Assembly (NCBI RefSeq): GCF_014195095.1
Contig: NZ_JACIBC010000013.1
Coordinates: 62,001-126,000, forward strand
Reading direction: 5' to 3'
DNA from: Rhizobium sp. BK602
Lineage (GTDB): Bacteria > Pseudomonadota > Alphaproteobacteria > Rhizobiales > Rhizobiaceae
DNA length: 64,000 bases
In this document: positions 46,609 to 55,380 of the stretch, one piece after another
Layout: the number at the start of each line of letters is the position of its first letter
Position numbering within the stretch: position 1 is the first letter of the stretch
Made by a program: the position numbers and the translations under genes
Notes under the pieces: generated by a model
Seen by the model: the letters and a program-made list of their open reading frames with translations, nothing else
Databases searched by the model: none
What the model was told of the DNA's origin: nothing

Positions 46609-46666
46609 TTATTCATGCAGCGAAAGGACCTATCTTCAGACCATCCTTTTTTTCCCGAGTTTTTCC

Positions 46667-47074
46667 ATGCGTATCGATCTGCGGAATCATCCAACGCTGA
46701 ACCGTCTGGCTCAAATCCTGCTGTTGTTGGTCTTCTGGCGGGCGGGCGAGGCGATCGTGCGTATCGTGCACCTGCCGATACCCGGCGCCATTGCCGGTAT
46801 GCTGCTGGTACTTGCGTTGCTTGCGAGCGGAAAGCTCAGCATGACGAGCATGAAGCAGGGCGCGGAGTGGTTTCTTGCCGAGATGCTGCTGTTCTTCGTG
46901 CCGGCCGTACTGGCCGTGCTCGATCACGGCGAATTTGTCGGGATCGTCGGCCTGAAGGTACTTGCCGTCATCTTCGTCGGCACCATCATCGTCATGGGCG
47001 TCACCGCGGTGGCGATCGATATCGGCTACCGGCTGATGATGCATCAGGGAGCATCCCGCCATGTCCGCAATTGA
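46667..47074 (+). CDS. CidA/LrgA family membrane protein
   Basis: A 135-residue protein with four hydrophobic segments (ILLLLVFWRAGEAIV, IAGMLLVLALLAS, EMLLFFVPAVLAVL, VLAVIFVGTIIVMGVTAVAI). LPIPGAIAGMLLVLALL is the holin-like CidA/LrgA signature. Family members affect murein hydrolase activity, and pyruvate or acetate export in some bacteria. ATG 46667 is chosen; the frame is open into the divergent LysR gene but no other start makes sense. It overlaps the next gene by 14 nt. Confidence 0.9.
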   Translation: MRIDLRNHPTLNRLAQILLLLVFWRAGEAIVRIVHLPIPGAIAGMLLVLALLASGKLSMTSMKQGAEWFLAEMLLFFVPAVLAVLDHGEFVGIVGLKVLAVIFVGTIIVMGVTAVAIDIGYRLMMHQGASRHVRN

Positions 47075-47765
47075 GCCCGTTGCCGCCGGCTTTTTCTGGC
47101 CGCTGGCGACGATCGGCCTCTATTATCTCTCCAAGGCGCTCTATCGCCGCCGGCCTTCGCTGTGGCTGTCGCCGCTGGTGGCGGCGCCGACGGTTCTGAT
47201 CGCGATCGCGCTGGCAATGCATGCCAATTATCAGGACTATATGCACGAGAGCCGCTGGCTGCTTGCCCTGCTCGGTCCGGCAACCGTCGCCTTTGCCGTG
47301 CCGATCTACGAGCAGCGTGGTCTCATCACGCGCTATTGGCCCGTCCTGCTCTTCGGCGTCACCGTCGGCAGCGCCACCGCCATGGCTTCGGCCTGGGGGC
47401 TCGCCAGCCTTTTCGGCCTCGACGAAAGTCTGCGTCTGAGCCTGATGCCCCGATCGATCAGCACGCCCTTTGCGATGGTGGTATCCGGCGACATCGGTGG
47501 CGTGCCCAATCTGACCGCCGTTTTCGTCGTCATCACCGGCCTCTTCGGCGCCGTTGTCGGGCAGGCTCTGTTGCGGCTGCTGCCGCTCAGATCGGGCATG
47601 GCCCGCGGCGCGCTGTTCGGCATGGGCGCGCATGGCATCGGCGTTGTGAAAGCTCACGAGATCGGCCGGGAGGAGGGATCGATCGCCGGTCTCGTCATGG
47701 TGCTGGTGGGATTGACCAATGTGTTGGCAGCGCCGCTGATCGCGTGGCTGATACATGCCGCATGA
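47061..47765 (+). CDS. LrgB/CidB family membrane protein
   Basis: A 234-residue polytopic protein, the standard partner of CidA/LrgA. Signature stretches are LMPRSISTPFAMVVSGDIGG and ARGALFGMGAHGIGVVKAHEIG, highly typical of LrgB; about seven or eight helices. It begins inside the end of the CidA gene, so the two are translated together. A bidirectional terminator follows within one base of the stop. Confidence 0.92.
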   Translation: MSAIEPVAAGFFWPLATIGLYYLSKALYRRRPSLWLSPLVAAPTVLIAIALAMHANYQDYMHESRWLLALLGPATVAFAVPIYEQRGLITRYWPVLLFGVTVGSATAMASAWGLASLFGLDESLRLSLMPRSISTPFAMVVSGDIGGVPNLTAVFVVITGLFGAVVGQALLRLLPLRSGMARGALFGMGAHGIGVVKAHEIGREEGSIAGLVMVLVGLTNVLAAPLIAWLIHAA

Positions 47766-47797
47766 AAAAGCCGCGATGCTTTCGCACCGCGGCTTTT
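47766..47797. terminator. Bidirectional terminator
   Basis: AAAAGCCGCG (47766-47775) and CGCGGCTTTT (47788-47797) are exact reverse complements with a 12-nt loop, giving a GC stem with T-runs on both strands. It serves the LrgB gene on the plus strand and the MFS gene on the minus strand. Confidence 0.85.
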
Positions 47798-47819
47798 CGA
47801 TATTTCCCTCCGGAACTGC

Positions 47820-49157
47820 TCAGTTGTCGCGGGTTTCCAGCGTCTTGCTGAAGAAGATCGCAACCAGCGTGCAGACGACGCCGGAGAGCAGGTAGAGGCT
47901 GGTATAGACCAGACCGAACTGGCTGGAGAGGCTGAGCGCCACGAAGGGCGCAAAGCCCGCGCCGATCAGCCAGGACAGATCCGAGGTCAGGGCCGAGCCG
48001 CTATAGCGATAGTTGAGGCTGAAGCGCGAGGCGCTGGCGCCGGCGGCCTGACCGAAGGAAAGGCCGAGCAGCGTGAAGCCGAGAATCACATACATGTGAC
48101 GGCCGGTATTGCCGCCATCGAGCAGCCAGGGCGCGACGAAGGCGAAACAGGCGATCAGCACCGCGCCGACGGCCAGCTGGTTGCGCCGGCCGATCCGGTC
48201 GGCCAGCAGGCCGGAACAGATGATCGCGACGATGCCGCAGATCGCGCCCACGAATTCCACCAGCAGGAACGAGCCCGGCGACTGCTGGCTGTAAAGCGTC
48301 ATCCAGCTCAGCGGGAAGACGGTGACCAGATGGAAGGTCGCAAAACTTGCCAGCGGCACGAAGGCGCCGATCAGCACGTCGCGGCCATGCACGCGCAGAA
48401 GCTCGGTCATCTTGACCGGCTCCAGCTCATGGCGCTCCAGCAGCGCACCGAATTCGGGCGTGGCGACCAGGCGGAGCCGGGCGAAGAGCGCGACGACGTT
48501 GACCGCGAAGGCGCAGAAGAAGGGATAGCGCCAGCCCCAATCGAGGAAGTCGGCCGTCGTCAGGCTCGTCACGAAATAGGCAAACAGCGCGCTCGCCAGC
48601 ATGAAGCCGATCGGCGCGCCGAGCTGCGGGATCATCGCGTACCAGCCACGGTGATTGGTCGGCGCGTTCAGCGCCAAGAGCGAGGCCAGTCCGTCCCAGG
48701 CGCCGCCAAGCGCAAGGCCCTGGCAGAAGCGGAAGACGGACAGCAGGATGATCGCGTAGACGCCGACCTCGGCATAGCCGGGCAGGAAGCTCATCGATGC
48801 CGTCGAGCCGCCGAGCAGGAAGAGCGCCGCGGTAAGCTTGACGCCGCGTCCGTATCTGCGGTCGACCGCCATGAAGATGAACGAGCCGATCGGGCGCGCG
48901 ACGAAGGCAAGTGCAAAGACCAGAAATGAAAGCATCGTGCCATGCAGCGGGTCCGCGAAGGGGAAGATCAGCTTCGGGAAAACCAGCACCGATGCGATGG
49001 CGTAGACGAAGAAATCGAAAAACTCGGACGTGCGACCGATGATCACGCCGATGGCAATATTACCGGGATCGACGGTGCCGCGAGCATGCATGTCGCGGGC
49101 ATCGCGTTCCAGACCCGAGGATGTTGGATTTAATGATTCATGTGTGGCGCTGACCAT
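47820..49157 (-). CDS. MFS transporter, metabolite:H+ symporter type
   Basis: A 445-residue permease with twelve predicted helices. The first cytoplasmic loop carries GSFIFMAVDRRYGRGVKLTAALF, the MHS-like form of the MFS motif, and IIGRTSEFFDFFVYAIASVL in helix 1 is the usual MHS start (relatives ShiA, ProP, KgtP). The second repeat has LLADRIGRRNQLAVGAVL. Substrate, probably an organic acid, is not readable. ATG 49157 follows GGGAGG. It shares a terminator with the CidA-LrgB pair, but no functional link is apparent. Confidence 0.87.
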   Translation of the reverse strand: MVSATHESLNPTSSGLERDARDMHARGTVDPGNIAIGVIIGRTSEFFDFFVYAIASVLVFPKLIFPFADPLHGTMLSFLVFALAFVARPIGSFIFMAVDRRYGRGVKLTAALFLLGGSTASMSFLPGYAEVGVYAIILLSVFRFCQGLALGGAWDGLASLLALNAPTNHRGWYAMIPQLGAPIGFMLASALFAYFVTSLTTADFLDWGWRYPFFCAFAVNVVALFARLRLVATPEFGALLERHELEPVKMTELLRVHGRDVLIGAFVPLASFATFHLVTVFPLSWMTLYSQQSPGSFLLVEFVGAICGIVAIICSGLLADRIGRRNQLAVGAVLIACFAFVAPWLLDGGNTGRHMYVILGFTLLGLSFGQAAGASASRFSLNYRYSGSALTSDLSWLIGAGFAPFVALSLSSQFGLVYTSLYLLSGVVCTLVAIFFSKTLETRDN

Positions 49158-49547
49158 ATGTGGGAGCCTCCCTCTCCTGGCGCGTACTCCTCCACGATTT
49201 CGCGCCTAATCAAAATGTTGATCAAACTTCGGAGCTTATCAAGTATCGAGCATGAAATAATTCGCAAATTAGCAGTCGAATGGCGGTAATTTCTTCTTTT
49301 GTCGCCGTCATCCGCAACCAGGCCGCGCCGTCTGTGGCCATTTCCGTCAATCCGGCTATATTACGCGCGATAAAAGCGACTGGCCGCCGAAAACCTTCTG
49401 GATTTCGCAGGGTTTTCCCGATAGGTGGAGCCGCGCCCCAATGCCGCATTGCACTAGAACTTGCTGCGGTGCGACGAAACACCTCATACCGTTCATGACC
49501 GCCGTCCTTTAGTCGCGGTACGGTCGAAACAAAAAGAGCTTTAAGAC
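49158..49547. other. Intergenic region between MFS gene and cyoA
   Basis: About 390 nt, divergent promoters. A 110-codon minus-strand frame (49222-49554) overlaps the cyoA start and shows no domain or ribosome site; it is not supported. A TTGATCAA palindrome lies at 49218-49225 near the MFS side. TTGCTG with TCATAC 17 nt later (about 49460-49490) is a weak candidate cyo promoter. Confidence 0.45.
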
Positions 49548-50675
49548 GTGCCAAGACTCTCGAAGATTTTCAGCCGTTTATTTGTCCTCCCGCTGATCTT
49601 GCTGCTTTCGGGCTGCAACATGGTGGTGATGGCTCCCTCCGGCGACATCGCCGTGCAGCAACGCGACCTCATCGTCGTCTCGACCGTCCTGATGCTGATC
49701 ATCATCATACCGGTGATCTTCCTCACCCTGTTCTTCGCCTGGAAATATCGCCAGTCGAACACGGCGGCCCCCTATGAGCCCGACTGGCATCATTCGACCC
49801 GCCTCGAACTGGTCATCTGGTCGGCGCCGCTCGCCATCATCATCGCGCTGGGCGCGGTGACCTGGATCAGCACCCACCAGCTCGATCCCTACCGGCCGCT
49901 CGACCGCATCGCGGCCGACAAGCCGATCCCGCAGGACGTCAAGCCGCTGACCGTCGAGGTCGTCGCGCTCGACTGGAAATGGCTGTTCTTCTACCCGGAA
50001 TACGGCATCGCCACGATCAACGAGATGGCGGCCCCGGTCGACAGGCCGATCAACTTCAAGATCACGTCCTCGACGGTCATGAATTCCTTCTTCGTCCCCG
50101 CGCTTGCCGGCCAGATCTACGCCATGCCGGGCATGGAGACGAAGCTGCACGCCGTCATCAACCATCCGGGCGAATTCGAGGGCATCTCCGCCAATTATAG
50201 CGGCGCCGGCTTCTCGCACATGCGCTTCAAGTTCCATGGCTTCAGCCAGGCCGATTTCGACCAATGGATCGAGAAGGCCAAGGGCCAGGGCACTGCGCTC
50301 GGCCGTCCGGAATATCTGGCGCTCGCCAAGCCGAGCGAGCGGGAGCCCGTGCGCTACTACAACGCCGTCGACAAGGATCTCTACGAGGCCATCCTCAACA
50401 TGTGCGCCGATCCGAGCAAGATGTGCATGAGTGAAATGATGCATATCGACGCCAAGGGCGGCGGCGGCAAGGAAAGCCAGGAGAACCGCGAGCGCCTGAT
50501 CCACGACAACCGTGATGCCGGCCACGCCGACGTGACCCCGGTCAGGGCCGACGCCCCGGCGGCGCAGGGCATGCAGCACGGCGACAATTCCATGCCGGGC
50601 ATGGATATGGGCAACGGCTCATCTTCGGATTCGTCGACCGGTTCCTCGCAGCCGGCGCAGCACCAGGGTCATTGA
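49548..50675 (+). CDS. cyoA: Ubiquinol oxidase (bo3 type) subunit II
   Basis: A 375-residue lipoprotein subunit. The lipobox LLSGCN is at about residues 19-24; two helices follow (STVLMLIIIIPVIFLTLFFAW and LELVIWSAPLAIIIALGAV), then a periplasmic cupredoxin domain lacking the CuA ligands, as in quinol oxidases (TVEVVALDWKWLFFYPEYG). The last 50 residues are a non-conserved tail rich in Met, His, Gly and Ser (GMQHGDNSMPGMDMGNGS) resembling copper-binding segments. GTG 49548 is the start that includes the whole signal sequence. First gene of cyoABCD. Confidence 0.94.
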   Translation: MPRLSKIFSRLFVLPLILLLSGCNMVVMAPSGDIAVQQRDLIVVSTVLMLIIIIPVIFLTLFFAWKYRQSNTAAPYEPDWHHSTRLELVIWSAPLAIIIALGAVTWISTHQLDPYRPLDRIAADKPIPQDVKPLTVEVVALDWKWLFFYPEYGIATINEMAAPVDRPINFKITSSTVMNSFFVPALAGQIYAMPGMETKLHAVINHPGEFEGISANYSGAGFSHMRFKFHGFSQADFDQWIEKAKGQGTALGRPEYLALAKPSEREPVRYYNAVDKDLYEAILNMCADPSKMCMSEMMHIDAKGGGGKESQENRERLIHDNRDAGHADVTPVRADAPAAQGMQHGDNSMPGMDMGNGSSSDSSTGSSQPAQHQGH

Positions 50676-50722
50676 TCCCCGTGCGCTCAATAACAAGACA
50701 TTCATAAGGACAGAGGCAATCC

Positions 50723-52726
50723 ATGTTTTCCAACCCGGACCTCTATAAATTCATCTTCGGACGGCTGACGCTCGACGCGATCCCGTATCACGAGCCGATC
50801 CTCGTCGTGACCTTCCTCGGCGTGGCGCTCGGCGGCCTCGCTCTTCTCGGAGCACTGACCTATTTCCGCGTCTGGGGCTATCTCTGGACCGAATGGCTCA
50901 CCAGCATCGATCACAAGAAGATCGGCATCATGTATGTCATACTGGCGCTGATCATGCTGCTGCGCGGCTTTTCCGACGCGCTGATGATGCGCCTGCAGCA
51001 GGCGCTGGCCTTCAACGGTTCCGAAGGCTACCTGCCGCCACATCACTACGATCAGGTCTTCACCGCCCACGGCGTCATCATGATCTTCTTCGTGGCAATG
51101 CCCTTCGTCACCGGCCTGATGAACCTCGTCGTGCCGCTGCAGATCGGCGCACGCGACGTCTCCTTCCCGTTCCTGAACAACTTCTCGTTCTGGATGACGA
51201 CGGCAGGCGCGATCGTCATCATGATCTCGCTCTTCATCGGCGAATTCGCCAAGACCGGCTGGCTGGCCTATCCGCCGCTTTCCGGCATCGCCTACAGTCC
51301 GGATGTCGGCGTCGATTATTACATCTGGGGCCTGCAGGTCGCGGGTATCGGAACGACGCTATCGGGCATCAATCTGGTGGCCACCATCGTCAAGATGCGC
51401 GCGCCGGGCATGACCTTCATGAAAATGCCGGTCTTCACCTGGACGTCGCTCTGCACCAACATCCTGATCGTCGCCAGCTTCCCGATCCTGACCGCCACGC
51501 TCGCTCTGCTGACCCTCGACCGCTACGCCGGCACGAACTTCTTCACGAACGACCTCGGCGGCAATCCGATGATGTATGTCAACCTCATCTGGATCTGGGG
51601 CCACCCGGAAGTCTACATCCTGATCCTGCCGGCCTTCGGCGTCTTCTCGGAAGTCGTCGCCACCTTCAGCGGCAAGCGCCTGTTCGGCTACGCCTCGATG
51701 GTTTACGCCACCTGCGTGATCATGATCCTCTCCTACCTCGTCTGGCTGCACCACTTCTTCACCATGGGCTCGGGCGCCAGCGTCAACTCCTTCTTCGGCA
51801 TCACCACGATGATCATCTCGATCCCGACGGGTGCGAAGCTGTTCAACTGGCTCTTCACCATGTATCGCGGCCGCATCCGCTATGACGTGCCGATGCTGTG
51901 GACCGTCGGTTTCATGGTGACCTTCACCATCGGCGGCATGACCGGCGTCATGCTCGCGGTTCCGCCGGCCGACTTCGTGCTGCACAACTCGCTGTTCCTG
52001 ATCGCCCACTTCCATAACGTGATCATCGGCGGCGTGCTGTTCGGCATGTTCGCGGGCGTCAACTACTGGTTCCCGAAGGCCTTCGGCTTCAAGCTCGATC
52101 CCTTCTGGGGCAAGATGAGCTTCTGGTTCTGGCAGATCGGCTTCTGGTTCGCCTTCATGCCGCTCTATATCCTCGGCCTGATGGGCGTCACCCGCCGCGT
52201 CAGCCAGTTCGAAGATCCGTCGCTGCAGATCTGGTTCATCATCGCGGCCTTCGGCGCCGGATTGATCGCGATCGGCATCGCCTGCTTCCTCATCCAGATC
52301 GCCGTCAGCTTCATGAAGCGCGAAGAGCTTCGCGACCACACCGGCGACCCCTGGAACGGCCGTACGCTGGAATGGTCCACCTCGTCGCCGCCGCCGAACT
52401 ACAACTTCGCCTTCACGCCGATCGTCTACGATCACGACGCGTGGTGGGACATGAAGAACCGCGGCTACACGCGTCCGACCGAAGGATTCATCCCGATCCA
52501 CATGCCGAAGAATACCGGCACGGGCGTCATCCTCGGCGCGCTCTCCATCGCCTTCGCATTCGGCATGATCTGGTACATCTGGTGGCTCGCCGCCATCACC
52601 TTCGTCGCGATGATCGCCATTACGATCGGCCATACCTTCAACTATAAGCGCGACTTCTACATTCCCGCCGACGAGGTCGTGAAGACCGAAGCCGAGCGTA
52701 CGAAGCAGCTCGCAGGACAGGTATAA
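50723..52726 (+). CDS. cyoB: Ubiquinol oxidase subunit I
   Basis: A 667-residue haem-copper oxidase subunit with fifteen helices. Haem ligands are in FTAHGVIMIF and LIAHFHNVII; CuB ligands and the cross-linked tyrosine are in WGHPEVYILILPAFG and WLHHFFTMG. The quinol-site residues upstream (RGFSDALMMRLQQAL, PPHHYDQ) match E. coli CyoB. It reduces oxygen to water with ubiquinol and pumps protons. AAGGACAGAGGC precedes ATG. phylogenetically it is expected to be used at high oxygen. Confidence 0.97.
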   Translation: MFSNPDLYKFIFGRLTLDAIPYHEPILVVTFLGVALGGLALLGALTYFRVWGYLWTEWLTSIDHKKIGIMYVILALIMLLRGFSDALMMRLQQALAFNGSEGYLPPHHYDQVFTAHGVIMIFFVAMPFVTGLMNLVVPLQIGARDVSFPFLNNFSFWMTTAGAIVIMISLFIGEFAKTGWLAYPPLSGIAYSPDVGVDYYIWGLQVAGIGTTLSGINLVATIVKMRAPGMTFMKMPVFTWTSLCTNILIVASFPILTATLALLTLDRYAGTNFFTNDLGGNPMMYVNLIWIWGHPEVYILILPAFGVFSEVVATFSGKRLFGYASMVYATCVIMILSYLVWLHHFFTMGSGASVNSFFGITTMIISIPTGAKLFNWLFTMYRGRIRYDVPMLWTVGFMVTFTIGGMTGVMLAVPPADFVLHNSLFLIAHFHNVIIGGVLFGMFAGVNYWFPKAFGFKLDPFWGKMSFWFWQIGFWFAFMPLYILGLMGVTRRVSQFEDPSLQIWFIIAAFGAGLIAIGIACFLIQIAVSFMKREELRDHTGDPWNGRTLEWSTSSPPPNYNFAFTPIVYDHDAWWDMKNRGYTRPTEGFIPIHMPKNTGTGVILGALSIAFAFGMIWYIWWLAAITFVAMIAITIGHTFNYKRDFYIPADEVVKTEAERTKQLAGQV

Positions 52727-52731
52727 GACCT

Positions 52732-53361
52732 ATGACGACCCACACCGCACACGCTCCCAGCGGCGGCGAAACGCCCGCCTTCTACCTGACCGAAGAGCAT
52801 CATCCCGAAGGCAGCACCATGCTGGGCTTCTGGATCTACATCATGAGCGACTGCCTGATCTTCGCAGTCCTCTTCGCCACCTTCGCCGTGCTCGGCCACA
52901 GCTACGCGGCCGGTCCCTCGCCGGCCGACCTGTTCGACCTGCCGCTCGTCGCCGTCAACACGGCGATGCTGCTCTTCTCCTCGATCACCTACGGCTTCGC
53001 CATGCTGGCGATGGAGAAGAACAACAAGTCGGGAACGCAGATCTGGCTGGCGATCACCGGCCTGTTCGGCGCGGCCTTCATCTCGCTCGAACTCTACGAG
53101 TTCCATCACCTGATCCTCGAAGGCGCCGGCCCGCAGCGCAGCGCCTTCCTGTCGGCCTTCTTCACGCTGGTCGGCACGCACGGCCTGCACGTCACCACCG
53201 GTATCGTCTGGCTGATCACCCTGATGGTGCAGGTCGGCCGGCATGGCCTCATCGCGGAAAACAAGCGCCGCCTGATGTGCCTTTCGATGTTCTGGCACTT
53301 CCTCGACGTCGTCTGGATCGGCGTGTTTTCCCTCGTCTACCTCATGGGAGTTCTCGGATGA
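52732..53361 (+). CDS. cyoC: Ubiquinol oxidase subunit III
   Basis: A 209-residue five-helix subunit. The first helix LGFWIYIMSDCLIFAVLFATF and EFHHLILEGAGPQRSAFLSAF with the family GTHGLHVTTGIVWLITL are diagnostic of CyoC/cytochrome oxidase III of quinol type. It follows cyoB after 5 nt and overlaps cyoD by 4 nt. It stabilises subunit I and proton uptake. Confidence 0.95.
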   Translation: MTTHTAHAPSGGETPAFYLTEEHHPEGSTMLGFWIYIMSDCLIFAVLFATFAVLGHSYAAGPSPADLFDLPLVAVNTAMLLFSSITYGFAMLAMEKNNKSGTQIWLAITGLFGAAFISLELYEFHHLILEGAGPQRSAFLSAFFTLVGTHGLHVTTGIVWLITLMVQVGRHGLIAENKRRLMCLSMFWHFLDVVWIGVFSLVYLMGVLG

Positions 53362-53768
53362 GCTCGAACGCAAACCATTCGCACCATTCCGGTGACGCCC
53401 ACGGCCATGATCATGGCCATCATGGTGGCCACGAAGCTGCGCACGGCACCTTCAAGAGCTACATGACGGGCTTCGTGCTCTCCGTCATCCTGACCGCCAT
53501 TCCCTTCTGGCTGGTCATGGCCAAGGTTTTCTCCGATCCGGCCATCACCGCCGCGCTCATCATGATCCTCGGCGCGATCCAGATCATCGTGCACATGATC
53601 TACTTCCTGCACATGAACACCCGCTCGGAAGGCGGCTGGAACATGATGGCGCTGATCTTCACCATCGTGCTGGTGATCATCGCGCTGTCCGGCTCGCTCT
53701 GGGTCATGCATCACCTCAATGCCAACATGATGGTGATGTCGCCCGAGATGATGCGCAACATGCCGTAA
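53358..53768 (+). CDS. cyoD: Ubiquinol oxidase subunit IV with His-rich N-terminus
   Basis: A 136-residue three-helix subunit; YMTGFVLSVILTAIPFWLVM, ALIMILGAIQIIVHMIYFLHM and MALIFTIVLVIIALSGSLWV are the helices. The first 29 residues contain ten histidines (positions 7, 9, 10, 15, 17, 19, 21, 22, 25, 29), an extension that E. coli CyoD lacks and that could bind copper or zinc. ATG 53358 overlaps the cyoC stop (ATGA). It is followed by a strong hairpin. Confidence 0.94.
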   Translation: MSSNANHSHHSGDAHGHDHGHHGGHEAAHGTFKSYMTGFVLSVILTAIPFWLVMAKVFSDPAITAALIMILGAIQIIVHMIYFLHMNTRSEGGWNMMALIFTIVLVIIALSGSLWVMHHLNANMMVMSPEMMRNMP

Positions 53769-53775
53769 CCAATAG

Positions 53776-53804
53776 GTGGCGGGCATCCCGAGGATGCCCG
53801 CCAC
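53776..53804 (+). terminator. Hairpin between cyoD and the SURF1 gene
   Basis: GTGGCGGGCATCC (53776-53788) and GGATGCCCGCCAC (53792-53804), a perfect 13-bp stem with a 3-nt loop, 7 nt after the cyoD stop, followed by TCCTTCC. The weak T-content suggests partial termination, lowering expression of the assembly factor relative to the subunits. Confidence 0.65.
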
Positions 53805-53859
53805 TCCTTCCCGGCCTGCGATCCGCGCCGGGTTCGCGCCTCCGATGGAGACCAGCGCC

Positions 53860-54618
53860 ATGACCGATACCCTCCCGACCATGTCCTCCGAAAAGCCGCG
53901 CTCGACGCTCAAGCTCGTCATCTGGGTGAGCCTGCTCCTCATATTGACCGCCCTGCTCGTCGGGCTCGGCACCTGGCAGGTGAAGCGCCTGTCATGGAAG
54001 CTCGATCTCATCGCCCGAGTCGATGCCCGCGTGCATGCGCCGCCAGTCGCCGCCCCCGGCCCGGCGGAATGGTCCGCTATCGATGCCGCCGGCTATGAAT
54101 ACAAGCACGTCCAGGTGACCGGCACTTTCCTCAACGACAAGGAAACGCAGGTCTATGCCGCGACCGAGCTTGGCCCCGGCTACTGGGTGCTGACGCCGAT
54201 GCGGAGGGACGACGGTACAATCGTCGTCGTCAATCGCGGCTTCGTGCCGACCGACAAGCGCAATCCCGCCACCCGCGCCGCCGGAGAGCTCGGCGGCGAG
54301 ACCACCGTCACCGGTCTTCTGCGCATCAACGAACCGAAGGGCACGCTGCTGCGCTCCAACGTGCCGGCCGAGGAGCGCTGGTATTCGCGCGACGTGACCG
54401 CGATCGCTGAAGCGCGTGGCCTTGAGAAGGTCGCCCCTTACTTCATCGACGCCGACGACACGAAAAATCCCGGCGACCTGCCGGTCGGCGGCCTCACGCA
54501 GATCACCTTCCATAACAGCCATCTGGTCTATGCCATCACCTGGTACGGGCTTGCGCTGATGACGCTGGGCATGGCGGGCTATCTCGTCCACTTCGAGCGG
54601 AAGCGGGCGAAAGGCTAA
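53860..54618 (+). CDS. SURF1 family oxidase assembly protein
   Basis: A 252-residue protein with two helices, one near the N-terminus (VIWVSLLLILTALLVGLGTWQVKRL) and one at the C-terminus (AITWYGLALMTLGMAGYLVHF), flanking a periplasmic domain with YKHVQVTGTF, GPGYWVLTPM and VVNRGFVP: the classic SURF1 signature. SURF1 proteins help insert haem into subunit I. Alphaproteobacteria often have a dedicated copy beside cyo genes. ATG 53860 has GGAG 8 nt upstream; earlier ATGs at 53845 and in frame to 53776 would cross the hairpin. Confidence 0.93.
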   Translation: MTDTLPTMSSEKPRSTLKLVIWVSLLLILTALLVGLGTWQVKRLSWKLDLIARVDARVHAPPVAAPGPAEWSAIDAAGYEYKHVQVTGTFLNDKETQVYAATELGPGYWVLTPMRRDDGTIVVVNRGFVPTDKRNPATRAAGELGGETTVTGLLRINEPKGTLLRSNVPAEERWYSRDVTAIAEARGLEKVAPYFIDADDTKNPGDLPVGGLTQITFHNSHLVYAITWYGLALMTLGMAGYLVHFERKRAKG

Positions 54619-54620
54619 TC

Positions 54621-55187
54621 TTAGCGCGCCGGATTTGGGAAGCGGAGCTGCCAGCGGCGGCCGTCCCCCGTCATCTCCACCATGCCGAGCGGCTCGACAT
54701 CGATTGCCCAGAAGGCGGGGAACGGTGCCTGTAGAATGCTCACGATGGCGGCGCGGATCACCGTGGCATGGGTGATCACGACGGTATGGCCGTCATCCCC
54801 CGCCCGGCCCGCCATCCACCCGCCGACGCGTGCCAAGACGGCCGACAGTGCCTCTCCGCCATGCGGAGCGGCATTTTCATCCATCATCCATTGCCCCAGC
54901 GCTTCGGGAGCCTCGGCGTGAAGCGCGGCGATCTCCCGGCCCTGCCAGCGGCCATAATCGCATTCGCGCAAGGCCGGCTCGACGGCTGCCTGCAGGCCGA
55001 GAGCGGCGGCGGTCTCGCGGGCGCGCAGCGCCGGGCTTGTCCATACGCGGTCGACCGGTCCAAAATGTCCGGCAAGTCTTCGGGCCTGTTCGGCGCCCCT
55101 CGCCTCCAGCGGCTCGTCGGCCGGAAAGCGGCTCTTGCGATTGGCTTCGGTCGAGCCGTGGCAAATCCAGCTAAGGCGTGCTTTCAT
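54621..55187 (-). CDS. Histidine phosphatase family protein (CobC/PhoE-like)
   Basis: A 188-residue phosphomutase-fold protein. The second half of the active site is normal (SPALRARETAAALG, RECDYGRWQGREIAAL, VVITHATVIRAAIVSIL), but the first motif, normally RHG, reads WICHGSTEAN: the arginine is replaced by cysteine while the histidine remains. ATG 55187 is chosen; the frame is open to 56240 across other genes. It is divergent from a cobalamin riboswitch and cobalt genes, which suggests alpha-ribazole phosphatase (CobC) or a paralogue, not proven. Confidence 0.82.
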   Translation of the reverse strand: MKARLSWICHGSTEANRKSRFPADEPLEARGAEQARRLAGHFGPVDRVWTSPALRARETAAALGLQAAVEPALRECDYGRWQGREIAALHAEAPEALGQWMMDENAAPHGGEALSAVLARVGGWMAGRAGDDGHTVVITHATVIRAAIVSILQAPFPAFWAIDVEPLGMVEMTGDGRRWQLRFPNPAR

Positions 55188-55278
55188 GGCAATCCCCATC
55201 CCCACACCGAATGCACCGTTTGCGACCTGTGATGGCGCGGCGCCTCGATTGACAATCATCTTGCCGGCCAGATATAAA

Positions 55279-55380
55279 CTTGGTCTTACGGGTGTGGAAG
55301 CCGGTGAAATCCCGGCGCGGTCGCGCCACTGTAATCGACGGGCGGATACCGCCCCCAGAGAGCCAGACCCCTCCCGTAAA
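55279..55380 (+). promoter_or_regulatory. Cobalamin (B12) riboswitch
   Basis: The conserved parts occur in order: GGTCT of P1 (55282-55286), GTGGAAGCCGGTGAAATCCC (55294-55313), GCGCCACTGTAA (the B12 box, around 55323-55334), and GAGAGCCAGACC closing P1 (55358-55369). AdoCbl or related cobalamins would lower expression of the genes downstream. A 7-nt exact complement to TTACGGG (55286-55292) occurs at 55373-55379 (CCCGTAA) and could be part of the switching structure. The cbtB start is 48 nt further on. Confidence 0.92.

Noticed and set aside
49222..49554. 110-codon minus-strand frame upstream of cyoA
   Set aside because: It overlaps the cyoA start, has no recognisable domain, no ribosome site and unusual composition for this genome.
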